A stretch of 36,970 nt of DNA, from assembly GCA_900317035.1 (NCBI GenBank), contig ONFC01000006.1, positions 1-36,970 of the forward strand, written 5' to 3'. A program made the translations under genes and the position numbers. Shown piece after piece: positions 18,251 to 25,043 of this stretch (positions are counted from its first letter, which is position 1; every line of letters starts with the position of its first letter). Below the pieces are notes generated by a model. That model ran no database searches. It saw nothing but the letters and a program-made list of their open reading frames with translations, and was not told the origin of the DNA. The stretch comes from an uncultured Eubacteriales bacterium (GTDB lineage: Bacteria > Bacillota > Clostridia > Saccharofermentanales > Saccharofermentanaceae).

Positions 18251-20233
18251 ATGAAGTTGTTACAATTAGATAAGTGTCATCAGAGAAACAACAAACGAGG
18301 CGGCATGCTCGTCATCGTTCTGATGATCTTTGCAGTTTCACTTATCCTCATTTCATCTGCAATGACGATTACGCTTTCCAGCCGTTCCCGCTATTATGCA
18401 GACACGGAACGCAGCCAGGAGAGACTGACTCTTACCTGTGCGGCAGAGGCAGTTATCGACGCAATCGAGATGCAGGAGATCACAGACGATCAGCTCGTCA
18501 AATTGTCGCAGAACCCGTCAAAGCCGCTCGAGATCACAGGCGCCAGCAAGACCATTGCTAAAGATGGTGCGGAGGCAACCAATGGTAAAAACATTGCACC
18601 TGGTCTTACCGGTAAAGACAAGAGCAGAACCGTTATGTATGTTAAGCCGGCAGGCGGTTCATCTAATGATCTTATCCTCGAGTTCAGCACAAAGATCGAT
18701 GTAACTAACTATGAGAATGCAAAGGCTGAAAACCTGACTGTTTACTTAGAGTATTTTGATCCGCCGAAGGTAAATATCTGCGCGAACATGGTAACTCTGG
18801 GTGATAAGAACAGCACAAACACAGTTAACCGTATTTGGGCAACAGGTAACGGATACACTGGTCAGTCCGGATCTTTCATGGTTTTCCATGGTGATTGTGA
18901 TGTTACAAATGAAGCATATTCCAGAACTCCGGTTGTATTCACAGGAAAAGCTTCTTCCGGTGGTGCAGGAACATACTTCAAGAATGACGTTATCCTTTAT
19001 GGTCCTGATGCATCCCTCGATGCTACCAAATCCTACGGAAACGGTATGCAGATCGGTAACAACAACACCGGCAAGGATCAGGGTGGTGTATTCTTCCTTG
19101 GTGTAGGATGTGAAGGCACAACAAAGAGACAGAAGATCTTCTCCGGTAGTTTCCCGCAGTACCAGATGGGTAACATTACTACTTATGGTGCATTCTTCTA
19201 CTATGCAGAAGGCAATCTGAATATCGAAAGTACAAATGATCGTGGTATCGACTACATCGTTAAGGGTAAGGGCGTCAATGTTACAAACAATGGCGGATAT
19301 CAGACAACAACTCAGCTGAAGACCGATGGTGGAGAAACCACTTGGAAGAGTTCTGAATGGGAAGTTGCCAGCACTTCTAACGGTGGAAATGTAACCGGTA
19401 GAGATCAGGCGACGATCGATGCGAATGTTAAGAAGCTTACTGACAAAGCTAAGGCATATCTGAATTCTGATGCGCTGCATACAGCTGCAAATCAGAAGAT
19501 GCCGTCTCCGTCTGCATATCAGACGAAGTTTATTGATGATCCTTCATCCGGATTCATGGCCGCATCTGATACAACATACATTAATGGTGCTGAAGGTACA
19601 CTTCCTGCCGGAAAGTATGAGATGTATGGAACATACTCCGGTGGACGTGTTCTGAATATCGACCTGAAGGACGGAAATGCATCGATCTATATCTCTGACG
19701 ATACAAGATTTGAGGATTTCAGATTGAATGTATCTAACAAGACCAACAATAAGCTGTACATTATTATTGCTAACGGCAAGAACCTTACAATGAGCTATAA
19801 CGCACAGGGTATGACAGGTGGTCTTTCTTCTTGTGATCAGCGTCGTGCTTCGATCGAAGGTGCACGTGCAAAGTGTAATATCAACCTGCAGAATTACGAG
19901 CTTTACGGCAGTTCTGATGGAACAGACTATCGTCCGAAACCGGGTCAGGCTCCTGCAGCTGTTATCATCGGTCTTGGAAAGAATTATGTAACAGTTGATG
20001 GTGGTGGATGTGTATGTGATGCATACGTTTCTCTCGCAGGCGATGGAACAAGTGCCAGCACATTCAAAGTAAGTGGAAACGCTCTCTTCTATGGACGTTT
20101 CGAGAGTGATAAGTTCGATGCTAACTCGAACCCGATCGGTCTGGATTTTTGTCCTGGACTCGATGAAGAAAGCAATCCGGATAAGCCGCTCTCCACACAT
20201 TATCGTGCAAAGAGCTATAGCTACCACTATTGA
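18251..20233 (+). CDS. PilX-like pilus-associated protein
   Basis: A 660-residue protein with a short basic leader, then NKRGGMLVIVLMIFAVSL and a hydrophobic helix (about residues 18-42), in the manner of PilX/PulK-type minor pilins. There is no canonical G-FTLxE site and no Glu at +5. The remainder is a long secreted region rich in Gly, Asn, Thr and Asp that reads like a beta-helix, with repeated short turns (GNNNTGKDQGG, ITTYGAFFYYAEGNLNIES). It is likely a tip or adhesive subunit of the pilus encoded around it. ATG 18251 is chosen because TTGGAGG ends 8 bases before it. It converges on the minor-pilin operon. No exact family match is claimed. Confidence 0.72.
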   Translation: MKLLQLDKCHQRNNKRGGMLVIVLMIFAVSLILISSAMTITLSSRSRYYADTERSQERLTLTCAAEAVIDAIEMQEITDDQLVKLSQNPSKPLEITGASKTIAKDGAEATNGKNIAPGLTGKDKSRTVMYVKPAGGSSNDLILEFSTKIDVTNYENAKAENLTVYLEYFDPPKVNICANMVTLGDKNSTNTVNRIWATGNGYTGQSGSFMVFHGDCDVTNEAYSRTPVVFTGKASSGGAGTYFKNDVILYGPDASLDATKSYGNGMQIGNNNTGKDQGGVFFLGVGCEGTTKRQKIFSGSFPQYQMGNITTYGAFFYYAEGNLNIESTNDRGIDYIVKGKGVNVTNNGGYQTTTQLKTDGGETTWKSSEWEVASTSNGGNVTGRDQATIDANVKKLTDKAKAYLNSDALHTAANQKMPSPSAYQTKFIDDPSSGFMAASDTTYINGAEGTLPAGKYEMYGTYSGGRVLNIDLKDGNASIYISDDTRFEDFRLNVSNKTNNKLYIIIANGKNLTMSYNAQGMTGGLSSCDQRRASIEGARAKCNINLQNYELYGSSDGTDYRPKPGQAPAAVIIGLGKNYVTVDGGGCVCDAYVSLAGDGTSASTFKVSGNALFYGRFESDKFDANSNPIGLDFCPGLDEESNPDKPLSTHYRAKSYSYHY

Positions 20234-20287
20234 TGATCCTCGTTGGGACGATTAAAAGTAAATAACTTCTCAACAGAAGACAATCAT

Positions 20288-20309
20288 GGGGGGCTCGAAA
20301 GAGCCCCCC
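20288..20309 (+). terminator. Hairpin after the PilX-like gene
   Basis: A 9-bp perfect stem GGGGGGCTC/GAGCCCCCC closed by a GAAA tetraloop, followed by TAATAATTT. Very stable, but the T-run is interrupted. Confidence 0.75.
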
Positions 20310-20390
20310 TAATAATTTGCCCGGTTTCTGTTACATCAATTTACCTGATGAGATATTAGGATAGAAAAAGAATGAGCAGATCGAAAATAG

Positions 20391-20419
20391 GGACCCGTAA
20401 TTAATCCAATTACGGGTCC
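20391..20419 (+). terminator. Second intrinsic terminator
   Basis: A 12-bp perfect stem, GGACCCGTAATT (20391-20402) with AATTACGGGTCC (20408-20419), a 5-base loop, then GTTTTCTT. It is a textbook intrinsic terminator about 80 bases after the first hairpin. It may be a back-up, or may end a short separate transcript between the two. Confidence 0.85.
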
Positions 20420-20868
20420 GTTTTCTTATATCGCTTTAAATGCGAATAAATGCCACATAGAACGCTTGAATGATAGAGAAAGTATTCGGATATATACCAG
20501 ACGGATTAAGAAGCGTATAGGCCAAATTTTGCGTTTAAAACAAACATGTCATCTTGACCAGCACCTGTTCTTATATCAGAACAATATCTCACCTGAACCG
20601 GATCTAGCAACTGATTAGAATAGTTCTATCCCAATCAGTATTATCAGAATCCCATTACCGGGACTATAAATAGAGAATTAATTTGAAAGATAAGAAAGAT
20701 AAGAAAAATATGGAATAGTATAAAATACCTCGAAAGACTTCTGTAAGAACGCTTTATGACAGCGCAGGAGAACTTTATTTGACTGATGGTAGGGGGAATA
20801 TAGTGTGAGTGTATCTGAAAGGCTGTCTGGCCGCGTATGTGGCAGAAACAAGCAAGCTGCAATACGAA
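20420..20868. other. AT-rich intergenic stretch, possible gene remnant
   Basis: About 450 bases with no supported gene on either strand. It contains AAAGATAAG repeats near 20687. One + frame reads TLYDSAGELYLTDGRGNIV-stop and, after that stop, a further short open stretch. This may be the degraded 3' end of a coding sequence, but I cannot assign it. No tRNA, CRISPR or insertion-sequence ends are visible. Confidence 0.35.
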
Positions 20869-20869
20869 A

Positions 20870-20907
20870 AAATAGAAAGACCATCTTCACAGATGGTCTT
20901 TCTATTT
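20870..20907. terminator. Terminator of the minor-pilin operon (- strand)
   Basis: A 17-bp perfect stem (20870-20886 with 20891-20907) with a 4-base loop. On the - strand it runs into TATTTTTTC, giving a good U-tract just past the minor-pilin stop. It would also stop + strand read-through toward the pilin genes. Confidence 0.88.
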
Positions 20908-20934
20908 GAGTTTGTGTTTGAGTTTGTGTTTGTG
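20905..20934. repeat. Hexamer tandem repeat TTTGAG/TTTGTG
   Basis: Five hexamer units in a row (TTTGAG, TTTGTG, TTTGAG, TTTGTG, TTTGTG) between the terminator stem and the stop of the last pilin gene. Non-coding; possibly slippage-prone. Confidence 0.75.
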
Positions 20935-20946
20935 TTTAATAGTTTG

Positions 20947-21486
20947 TTACGTCACTGCATTAAGTGTGAACTTACAGGAGCCCTCACCATTAAGTTTAAC
21001 CATATTTCCGGCTTTGCAAGACGGGCAGTAAACTGTAACTTCATCAGTATAAGCAATACCCGAAGACGGATATGCATTATCTTTAAGTTCGATAACTACT
21101 CTAACAGTTTTGCTGGAGCTATCTGTATAGAACTTAAGTTTAACACCCCATTTAGCCTTATCTGAACCAGCGTGATACTGGGAGAAGCCCGGAAGTGCGT
21201 TGGTACCGTTGATTAAGACATACTCGCCTTTTTCATCAACCGTAATCGAGTCACCCTTTTTAATGCTTGTTGCATTACAGAGGTTGTTCTGGATAGCTTT
21301 AAGAGTCAGAGAAGCATAATCATGCATATCATTTACTACAGTAACTTTCAAATGGCTGAAGTTAACCGTTCTGAAAGTAGAGTAGAGGTAGAACGACATC
21401 ATCATCATGATCGCAATTACCAGAACCATCTCAAGAAGAGTGAAGCCGGATCTACGATTCTTCTTTTTCTTATTCAAACGAATCAT
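20947..21486 (-). CDS. Minor pilin (prepilin-type leader)
   Basis: A 179-residue prepilin. The basic leader KKKKNRRSG is cut before FTLLEMVLV, with Glu at mature +5 (E19 of the precursor). The hydrophobic helix carries a run of Met residues (IMMMMSF). The mature 165-residue protein has a globular part resembling GspH/PilE-type minor pilins and a C-terminal CPSC plus a further Cys that could form a disulfide or bind metal. AGGGGGTG lies about 7 bases before the ATG. It is the last gene of a three-gene pilin operon and is followed by the 17-bp terminator. It would be processed by PilD and incorporated into the fibre or the initiation complex. Confidence 0.88.
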   Translation of the reverse strand: MIRLNKKKKNRRSGFTLLEMVLVIAIMMMMSFYLYSTFRTVNFSHLKVTVVNDMHDYASLTLKAIQNNLCNATSIKKGDSITVDEKGEYVLINGTNALPGFSQYHAGSDKAKWGVKLKFYTDSSSKTVRVVIELKDNAYPSSGIAYTDEVTVYCPSCKAGNMVKLNGEGSCKFTLNAVT

Positions 21487-21500
21487 TGACTTACACCCCC

Positions 21501-22019
21501 TTAAGAGAATCTTGTACTATATGTACAACCAGGCTCAGTACATTTTGCAATGATGATCTCATTGTTGCTTGCATCTTTTGCCTTGTAATATCCAAGAACC
21601 TTCGGACTTGATCCATGATGATTACAAACTCTAGCTACATAAGTAAAACCATGGCGGTTTGTAGTAGCGGAGAAGTTTGCATCATCAGTATACGCAGATC
21701 CGGAAGAGAAAATGGACATTCCTGAATTCTCTACAAAAGCATGAACCTGAATAACACCAGTATAGCCCTGTCCTTTGATCATTAGAGCTGTGGTCGAATT
21801 TCCACCAGAAATTCCGGTTGTATTCTGACCCATCGTTTTATAACAATTACCTGCATTTACATTACTAACTCTTTCAGCCAGTGCAGTATCACCAGCATAA
21901 TTAAGAGTTGTCATAAAGCCTTCATATGAGATGAGAGTTACGATGAGTAAGAGTGCAACCGCTAACATAGTCTCAAGAAGCGTAAAACCGCGCTTGGACG
22001 ATTTTGTATAACGAAACAT
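21501..22019 (-). CDS. Minor pilin (prepilin-type leader)
   Basis: A 172-residue prepilin with leader MFRYTKSSKRG cut before FTLLETMLA; Glu at mature +5 is present. The mature part has Ser/Gly/Thr-rich stretches and several cysteines (NCYK, VCNHHG, KCTEPGC). The start is preceded by AAAGGAGG. It sits 14 bases after the end of the mini-pilin gene and 14 before the next pilin, so the three share a transcript. Likely a minor pilin of the GspI/PilV type; the exact class cannot be fixed by eye. Confidence 0.88.
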   Translation of the reverse strand: MFRYTKSSKRGFTLLETMLAVALLLIVTLISYEGFMTTLNYAGDTALAERVSNVNAGNCYKTMGQNTTGISGGNSTTALMIKGQGYTGVIQVHAFVENSGMSIFSSGSAYTDDANFSATTNRHGFTYVARVCNHHGSSPKVLGYYKAKDASNNEIIIAKCTEPGCTYSTRFS

Positions 22020-22033
22020 CTTCGATTCCTCCT

Positions 22034-22249
22034 TTAAAACCCAGCATCTACAAATGCACTGTTACTTGCTGCATTATTGGATCGGAATTCCACGCGTTCA
22101 CTCGCGAGACTCGAAGAAGAATCGTTACTCTTGGAAACAAATCCATGAATGGACATACCAACAACCGCAGCTAAAATAACTATAATAGCGAGAACTAACA
22201 CCATCTCTACGAGAGTGAAGCCACGCTTCGTCTTATAGATTCTGCTCAT
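22034..22249 (-). CDS. Mini-pilin 2 (71 residues, mature about 61)
   Basis: Precursor MSRIYKTKRG is cut before FTLVEMVLVLAIIVILAAVV, almost identical to the major mini-pilin over the first 20 mature residues. After the helix comes only a Ser/Asn-rich tail ending FVDAGF, with no room for a beta-sheet head. ATG 22249 is chosen because GGAGG lies 5 bases upstream; an in-frame TTG at 22261 is unlikely. First gene of the minor-pilin operon, with its own promoter. Confidence 0.87.
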   Translation of the reverse strand: MSRIYKTKRGFTLVEMVLVLAIIVILAAVVGMSIHGFVSKSNDSSSSLASERVEFRSNNAASNSAFVDAGF

Positions 22250-22275
22250 AATTTCCTCCAAGTATAACCGTGTAC

Positions 22276-22303
22276 ATTATATCACATGAGAAGTGATATG
22301 CAA
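22276..22303 (-). promoter_or_regulatory. Promoter of the minor-pilin operon
   Basis: On the - strand TTGCAT (22303-22298), 16 bases, TATAAT (22281-22276). Same hexamers and spacing as the promoter of the upstream mini-pilin gene. Confidence 0.75.
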
Positions 22304-22326
22304 ATAGCCAATTGTTAACAAAAAGT

Positions 22327-22352
22327 AAAAAAAGAGGGGGCTCAAAGCCCCC
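22327..22352 (-). terminator. Terminator of the major mini-pilin gene
   Basis: On the - strand a GGGGGCT/AGCCCCC stem with a 3-base loop, followed by TC and seven T. It separates the mini-pilin transcript from the minor-pilin operon, so the major pilin is probably monocistronic. Confidence 0.87.
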
Positions 22353-22382
22353 CCTGATTAAGTTTTACTAATCAATCGTCTA

Positions 22383-22586
22383 TTAACCGAGGATAGAATC
22401 GATTTCCTTTGTTACTGTATCGATCTGATCGTTGTGCTCCTTGATGGAAGAAGTAGCGGACTTAGCCTTGCTGATGTACTGAGCAACGGAGAAGAATACT
22501 ACTGCTGCGAGGATAACGATGATAGCGATAACGAGTACCATTTCAACGAGTGTAAAACCTTTTCTGTTCTTCTGAATCTTCTTCAT
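22383..22586 (-). CDS. pilA: Major mini-pilin (67 residues, mature 57)
   Basis: Precursor MKKIQKNRKG is cut before FTLVEMVLVI; Glu at mature +5 is present. The mature protein is one long hydrophobic-then-amphipathic helix ending in a charged heptad-like stretch (IKEHNDQIDTVTKEIDSILG). The usual 80-100-residue beta head and disulfide loop are absent. Own promoter, ideal ribosome site (AGGAGG, 8 bases before the ATG) and own terminator suggest high expression, hence the major-subunit call. Short helix-only pilins are known, for example the Geobacter type (about 61 residues), but the C-terminal aromatics of that type are not present here. The symbol is by role. Confidence 0.87.
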   Translation of the reverse strand: MKKIQKNRKGFTLVEMVLVIAIIVILAAVVFFSVAQYISKAKSATSSIKEHNDQIDTVTKEIDSILG

Positions 22587-22627
22587 AATAAGTTCCTCCT
22601 AAAATGTTTTTTTGAGTTTGTAATTAC

Positions 22628-22655
22628 ATTATAACAGGTCATTTTGAAAATGCAA
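22628..22655 (-). promoter_or_regulatory. Proximal promoter of the major mini-pilin gene
   Basis: On the - strand TTGCAT (22655-22650), 16 bases, TATAAT (22633-22628) with TG one base upstream of the -10 (TGTTATAAT). The leader is about 35 bases. Confidence 0.8.
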
Positions 22656-22673
22656 TAGCAATTTTGAAATTTC

Positions 22674-22689
22674 TTCACAATTTTGTGAA
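22674..22689. promoter_or_regulatory. Inverted repeat, possible operator
   Basis: TTCACAA-TT-TTGTGAA, a 7+7 inverted repeat centred about 27 bases upstream of the proximal -35, an activator-type position. Its TTGTGAA half also occurs inside both copies of the 18-bp repeat. Confidence 0.45.
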
Positions 22690-22761
22690 AAATTTTTCCA
22701 AAAGTGGTTTTGACGCCCCCAAAACCATGAAAAACACCCTTGGATTTATTTATTCTTTTAC

Positions 22762-22789
22762 ATTATAACATGCACTTCGAAAAGTTCAA
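22762..22789 (-). promoter_or_regulatory. Distal promoter upstream of the major mini-pilin gene
   Basis: On the - strand TTGAAC (22789-22784), 16 bases, TATAAT (22767-22762), again preceded by TG. It would give a leader of about 170 bases that includes the inverted repeat and the small hairpin. Confidence 0.6.
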
Positions 22790-22882
22790 AACCTCTGTAA
22801 TTAGGATGTTTGATCTGATTAGACATCTGCTTTGATGTCCCTCTTAGTGTTGAGAAGGATAAATTGTTTTGATTGATGCCAA

Positions 22883-22900
22883 TTGTGAAGAAATGTGAAG
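22883..22900 (+). repeat. 18-bp direct repeat, copy 2
   Basis: Exact copy of the 18 bases at 18111-18128. Its AATTGTGAAGAAAT part is also matched by an exact 14-base inverted copy at 22669-22682, next to the mini-pilin promoter. Confidence 0.8.
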
Positions 22901-22926
22901 AGGGACCATCTCTTGATGATCCCTCT
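22901..22926 (-). terminator. Terminator of the main pilus operon
   Basis: An 11-bp stem, complete on the - strand RNA when one U-G pair is counted (22926-22916 with 22911-22901), with a 4-base loop and a T-rich but interrupted tail. It lies 29 bases past the pilO stop. Confidence 0.75.
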
Positions 22927-22954
22927 TACCGGATTTATTAAATTATGAATTATA

Positions 22955-24124
22955 TTAGGAATTCGCCTGGTCATCATCCGGAACAGCCGGTAAACTATTT
23001 CCACCCATCTGAGCATTAAACTCATTAACAAGAGCATTATACTCTTCAGGTGTAATTGCACCGATCTTATATCTGATAAGAAGCTGTGCAAGGTACGGCG
23101 GAAGTGATTCAGCCTCCTTGAAGGTTTCCTCAATGTAATTCCATTCATAACCCCAGTGGCTCCATGCTGCAAACGGACGGTTAAGCTGGAACTGGAACTG
23201 GTTGAAGGAAATGAATCTGCCATAAAGCGGAGAGTCTTCCGGAACCTTATAGAATTCAGGATTAATAACTACAAAGTAGCTCGGGAGTCCTACCAGACCG
23301 CCTGTAGCAATGTTTTCTGCACCAACCCAGGACTGATAGAGCATGTTTGTCGGAGCAGGGGAAATACGATCGATCAGCTCATATGCATATACATCAACAG
23401 CTGCTGTGTATGTGCAGTAGCCCTGCTTCGTATCTTCGATACCAATCTCTGCGATCTTGACATAGTCCGGAGCATCTGTCTCGATTTTCTTAAGAGCAGC
23501 TACGAACTCATCATATCCTACGTATGTCTTGGTCTTGATGTCATTAGCGCTGTTGTAGCCATACTTCTGAGCTTCAGGGTTTGTTGCATTCGGATCTGCA
23601 TTTCTCATCTGGTACTGAGAATAGAATACAGTATAAGGAATGTCGACCGGTACTTTTCCATCACCAACTTCATCGTGAGTCAGAAGGAATCCGTCTGTTC
23701 CGGAAACCTTAAATGTATAACGTGAACTCTTTACACGGTTGTCACTGATTTTTCCATCTGTCTTGATTACAGTGTCGTATGCAAGAGGCGTATTGCTTAC
23801 TTCTACGATGAAAGGAATCTTCGCGTCCTCAAAGTTCTTAAAGAGCTTTCTCTGAATAGAACCTGTGATAAGTTCCGGGAGAAGCTTTGTCTCAAGAGAC
23901 TGGAGCTGTGCTTTCAGAGCTTCCTTCTCCTGGTCAAGCTGCTGAGCCTGCTGGATAATTGCATCGTTTCTAGCTTTTTCCTGCTCAACAGTTCTTAATT
24001 CATCTTTTACGTCATTCAGTTTATCGACATTCTTCTGAATTACACACAGCCAGCAAACTGCGCCAAGTGCGAGAAGAAGAACAATAAACAGTAAGAATGT
24101 ATCTCTACCGCCAGAATTTTTCAT
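22955..24124 (-). CDS. pilO: PilO-like pilus assembly protein, enlarged
   Basis: Inner-membrane alignment protein of the T4P machine, expected to pair with PilN. Seen: a short cytoplasmic start, a membrane segment (about 8-28), a coiled coil (about 30-80) and an exported domain from about 95. At 389 residues it is nearly twice the usual 200 or so. The extra part includes an aromatic-rich stretch (about 290-335) and near the C-terminus a SHOCT-like helix pair (about 345-370, RYKIGAITPEEY). GGAGGTGAG precedes the ATG, which overlaps the pilN stop by one base, so translation is coupled. The assignment rests on position and architecture more than on sequence motifs. Confidence 0.78.
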   Translation of the reverse strand: MKNSGGRDTFLLFIVLLLALGAVCWLCVIQKNVDKLNDVKDELRTVEQEKARNDAIIQQAQQLDQEKEALKAQLQSLETKLLPELITGSIQRKLFKNFEDAKIPFIVEVSNTPLAYDTVIKTDGKISDNRVKSSRYTFKVSGTDGFLLTHDEVGDGKVPVDIPYTVFYSQYQMRNADPNATNPEAQKYGYNSANDIKTKTYVGYDEFVAALKKIETDAPDYVKIAEIGIEDTKQGYCTYTAAVDVYAYELIDRISPAPTNMLYQSWVGAENIATGGLVGLPSYFVVINPEFYKVPEDSPLYGRFISFNQFQFQLNRPFAAWSHWGYEWNYIEETFKEAESLPPYLAQLLIRYKIGAITPEEYNALVNEFNAQMGGNSLPAVPDDDQANS

Positions 24125-25029
24125 CAGGACTCACCTCCGTTATTTGCTGTATACATCAATTCGATGTTAGTATTGCCGGAAATCTTTCCACCAAGCTCGT
24201 TTTTGTTGATGATCTCGGTGAGTCTTTCAGGTGTTACAGCAGTACCATTGATCTTAACGTTTGTAAGCTTGTATTCAACGCCATCCTGACTGTAGGTTGC
24301 GATATTCGGCAGTGTGTAGTCAGAACCAACATTGAAGTGCTCAGTTGAGAGAACGGACAGAGGTGTAGGAGTCGCTCCATCAATAAAGGAAGCGTATGTC
24401 AGTGTTACATATCCCTTGAGCGTGCAGGTGAATGTGAAGGAGTAGTTCATATTACCGAACCACAGATCATTCTTCTTATAACCAAGCTCGATCGGATCAA
24501 AAGGCTTGATGCTATCTTCGATTGCAGCGAAGAGGCCTTTTTCTTCGAGAAGATGCAGATAATTCAGGGCAGACTCACGATTGATCGACTGTCCGGAGAT
24601 AGTAACAACACCATCAAGATTATCATATGCAGTCATGACAGTATCATTCGGCATGCAATCTTTACAAGTTGTCAGGGTAGAAGAGGCAGCAACAGTCTTA
24701 GATGCAATCTTCGAATCCAGAGTGGAGATCTCGTAGTAGTAACTACGGAGCTGTTCAACCTCAGCCTGAGACTTATCTTTAGCTGCCAGACGCTGCTGGT
24801 ATTCTGCAGAATTCATTTCCTTCTTGATATCGTTGATCTTGTTCTGCTTGTTCATGATCTGAATACCACAGACGATCCATACGATAAGGGTGATTGCCAG
24901 AATGGCAACCGTAGCCAGAAGGAAGATCGGGAATGCTGACGAAATTTGCTGAGATGTAGCAGAACTGAACTCTGAGAAGAAGTTCATGTCTTTTTTAGAA
25001 AAGTCATTTTTAGATTTTGCAAAACTCAT
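24124..25029 (-). CDS. pilN: PilN-like pilus assembly protein with extra C-terminal domain
   Basis: 301 residues: cytoplasmic N-terminus (about 1-32, which would contact PilM), one membrane segment (about 33-57), a coiled coil (about 60-105) and the PilN core (about 138-205) with VVTISGQS..RESALNYLHLLEEKGLF. A domain of about 70 residues (about 225-297) is added at the C-terminus. Its pattern (FNVGSDYTLP, GVEYKLTNVKINGT, NTNIELMYTA) resembles the beta-grasp MucBP-type modules of surface proteins. CxxC occurs at C122-C125. GGAGG lies ahead of the start. It sits between pilM and pilO in canonical order. Confidence 0.82.
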   Translation of the reverse strand: MSFAKSKNDFSKKDMNFFSEFSSATSQQISSAFPIFLLATVAILAITLIVWIVCGIQIMNKQNKINDIKKEMNSAEYQQRLAAKDKSQAEVEQLRSYYYEISTLDSKIASKTVAASSTLTTCKDCMPNDTVMTAYDNLDGVVTISGQSINRESALNYLHLLEEKGLFAAIEDSIKPFDPIELGYKKNDLWFGNMNYSFTFTCTLKGYVTLTYASFIDGATPTPLSVLSTEHFNVGSDYTLPNIATYSQDGVEYKLTNVKINGTAVTPERLTEIINKNELGGKISGNTNIELMYTANNGGES

Positions 25030-25043
25030 AAACTCGCCTCCTT

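Larger units (their letters stand above)
22587..22954. other. Intergenic region between pilO and the major mini-pilin gene
   Basis: It holds, from right to left on the - strand, the pilO terminator, the second copy of the 18-bp repeat, an upstream promoter, a small hairpin (GGTTTTG/CAAAACC near 22712-22732), an inverted repeat and the proximal mini-pilin promoter. No coding sequence is supported. Confidence 0.65.

Noticed and set aside
20357..20384. CTGATGAG followed by GAAA, resembling a hammerhead ribozyme core
   Set aside because: Stem II could be only about 3 pairs, and no matching stems I or III are visible.
20809..21165. 118-codon + strand frame
   Set aside because: It runs through a terminator stem, the hexamer repeat and the antisense of a minor pilin, and has no good ribosome site.
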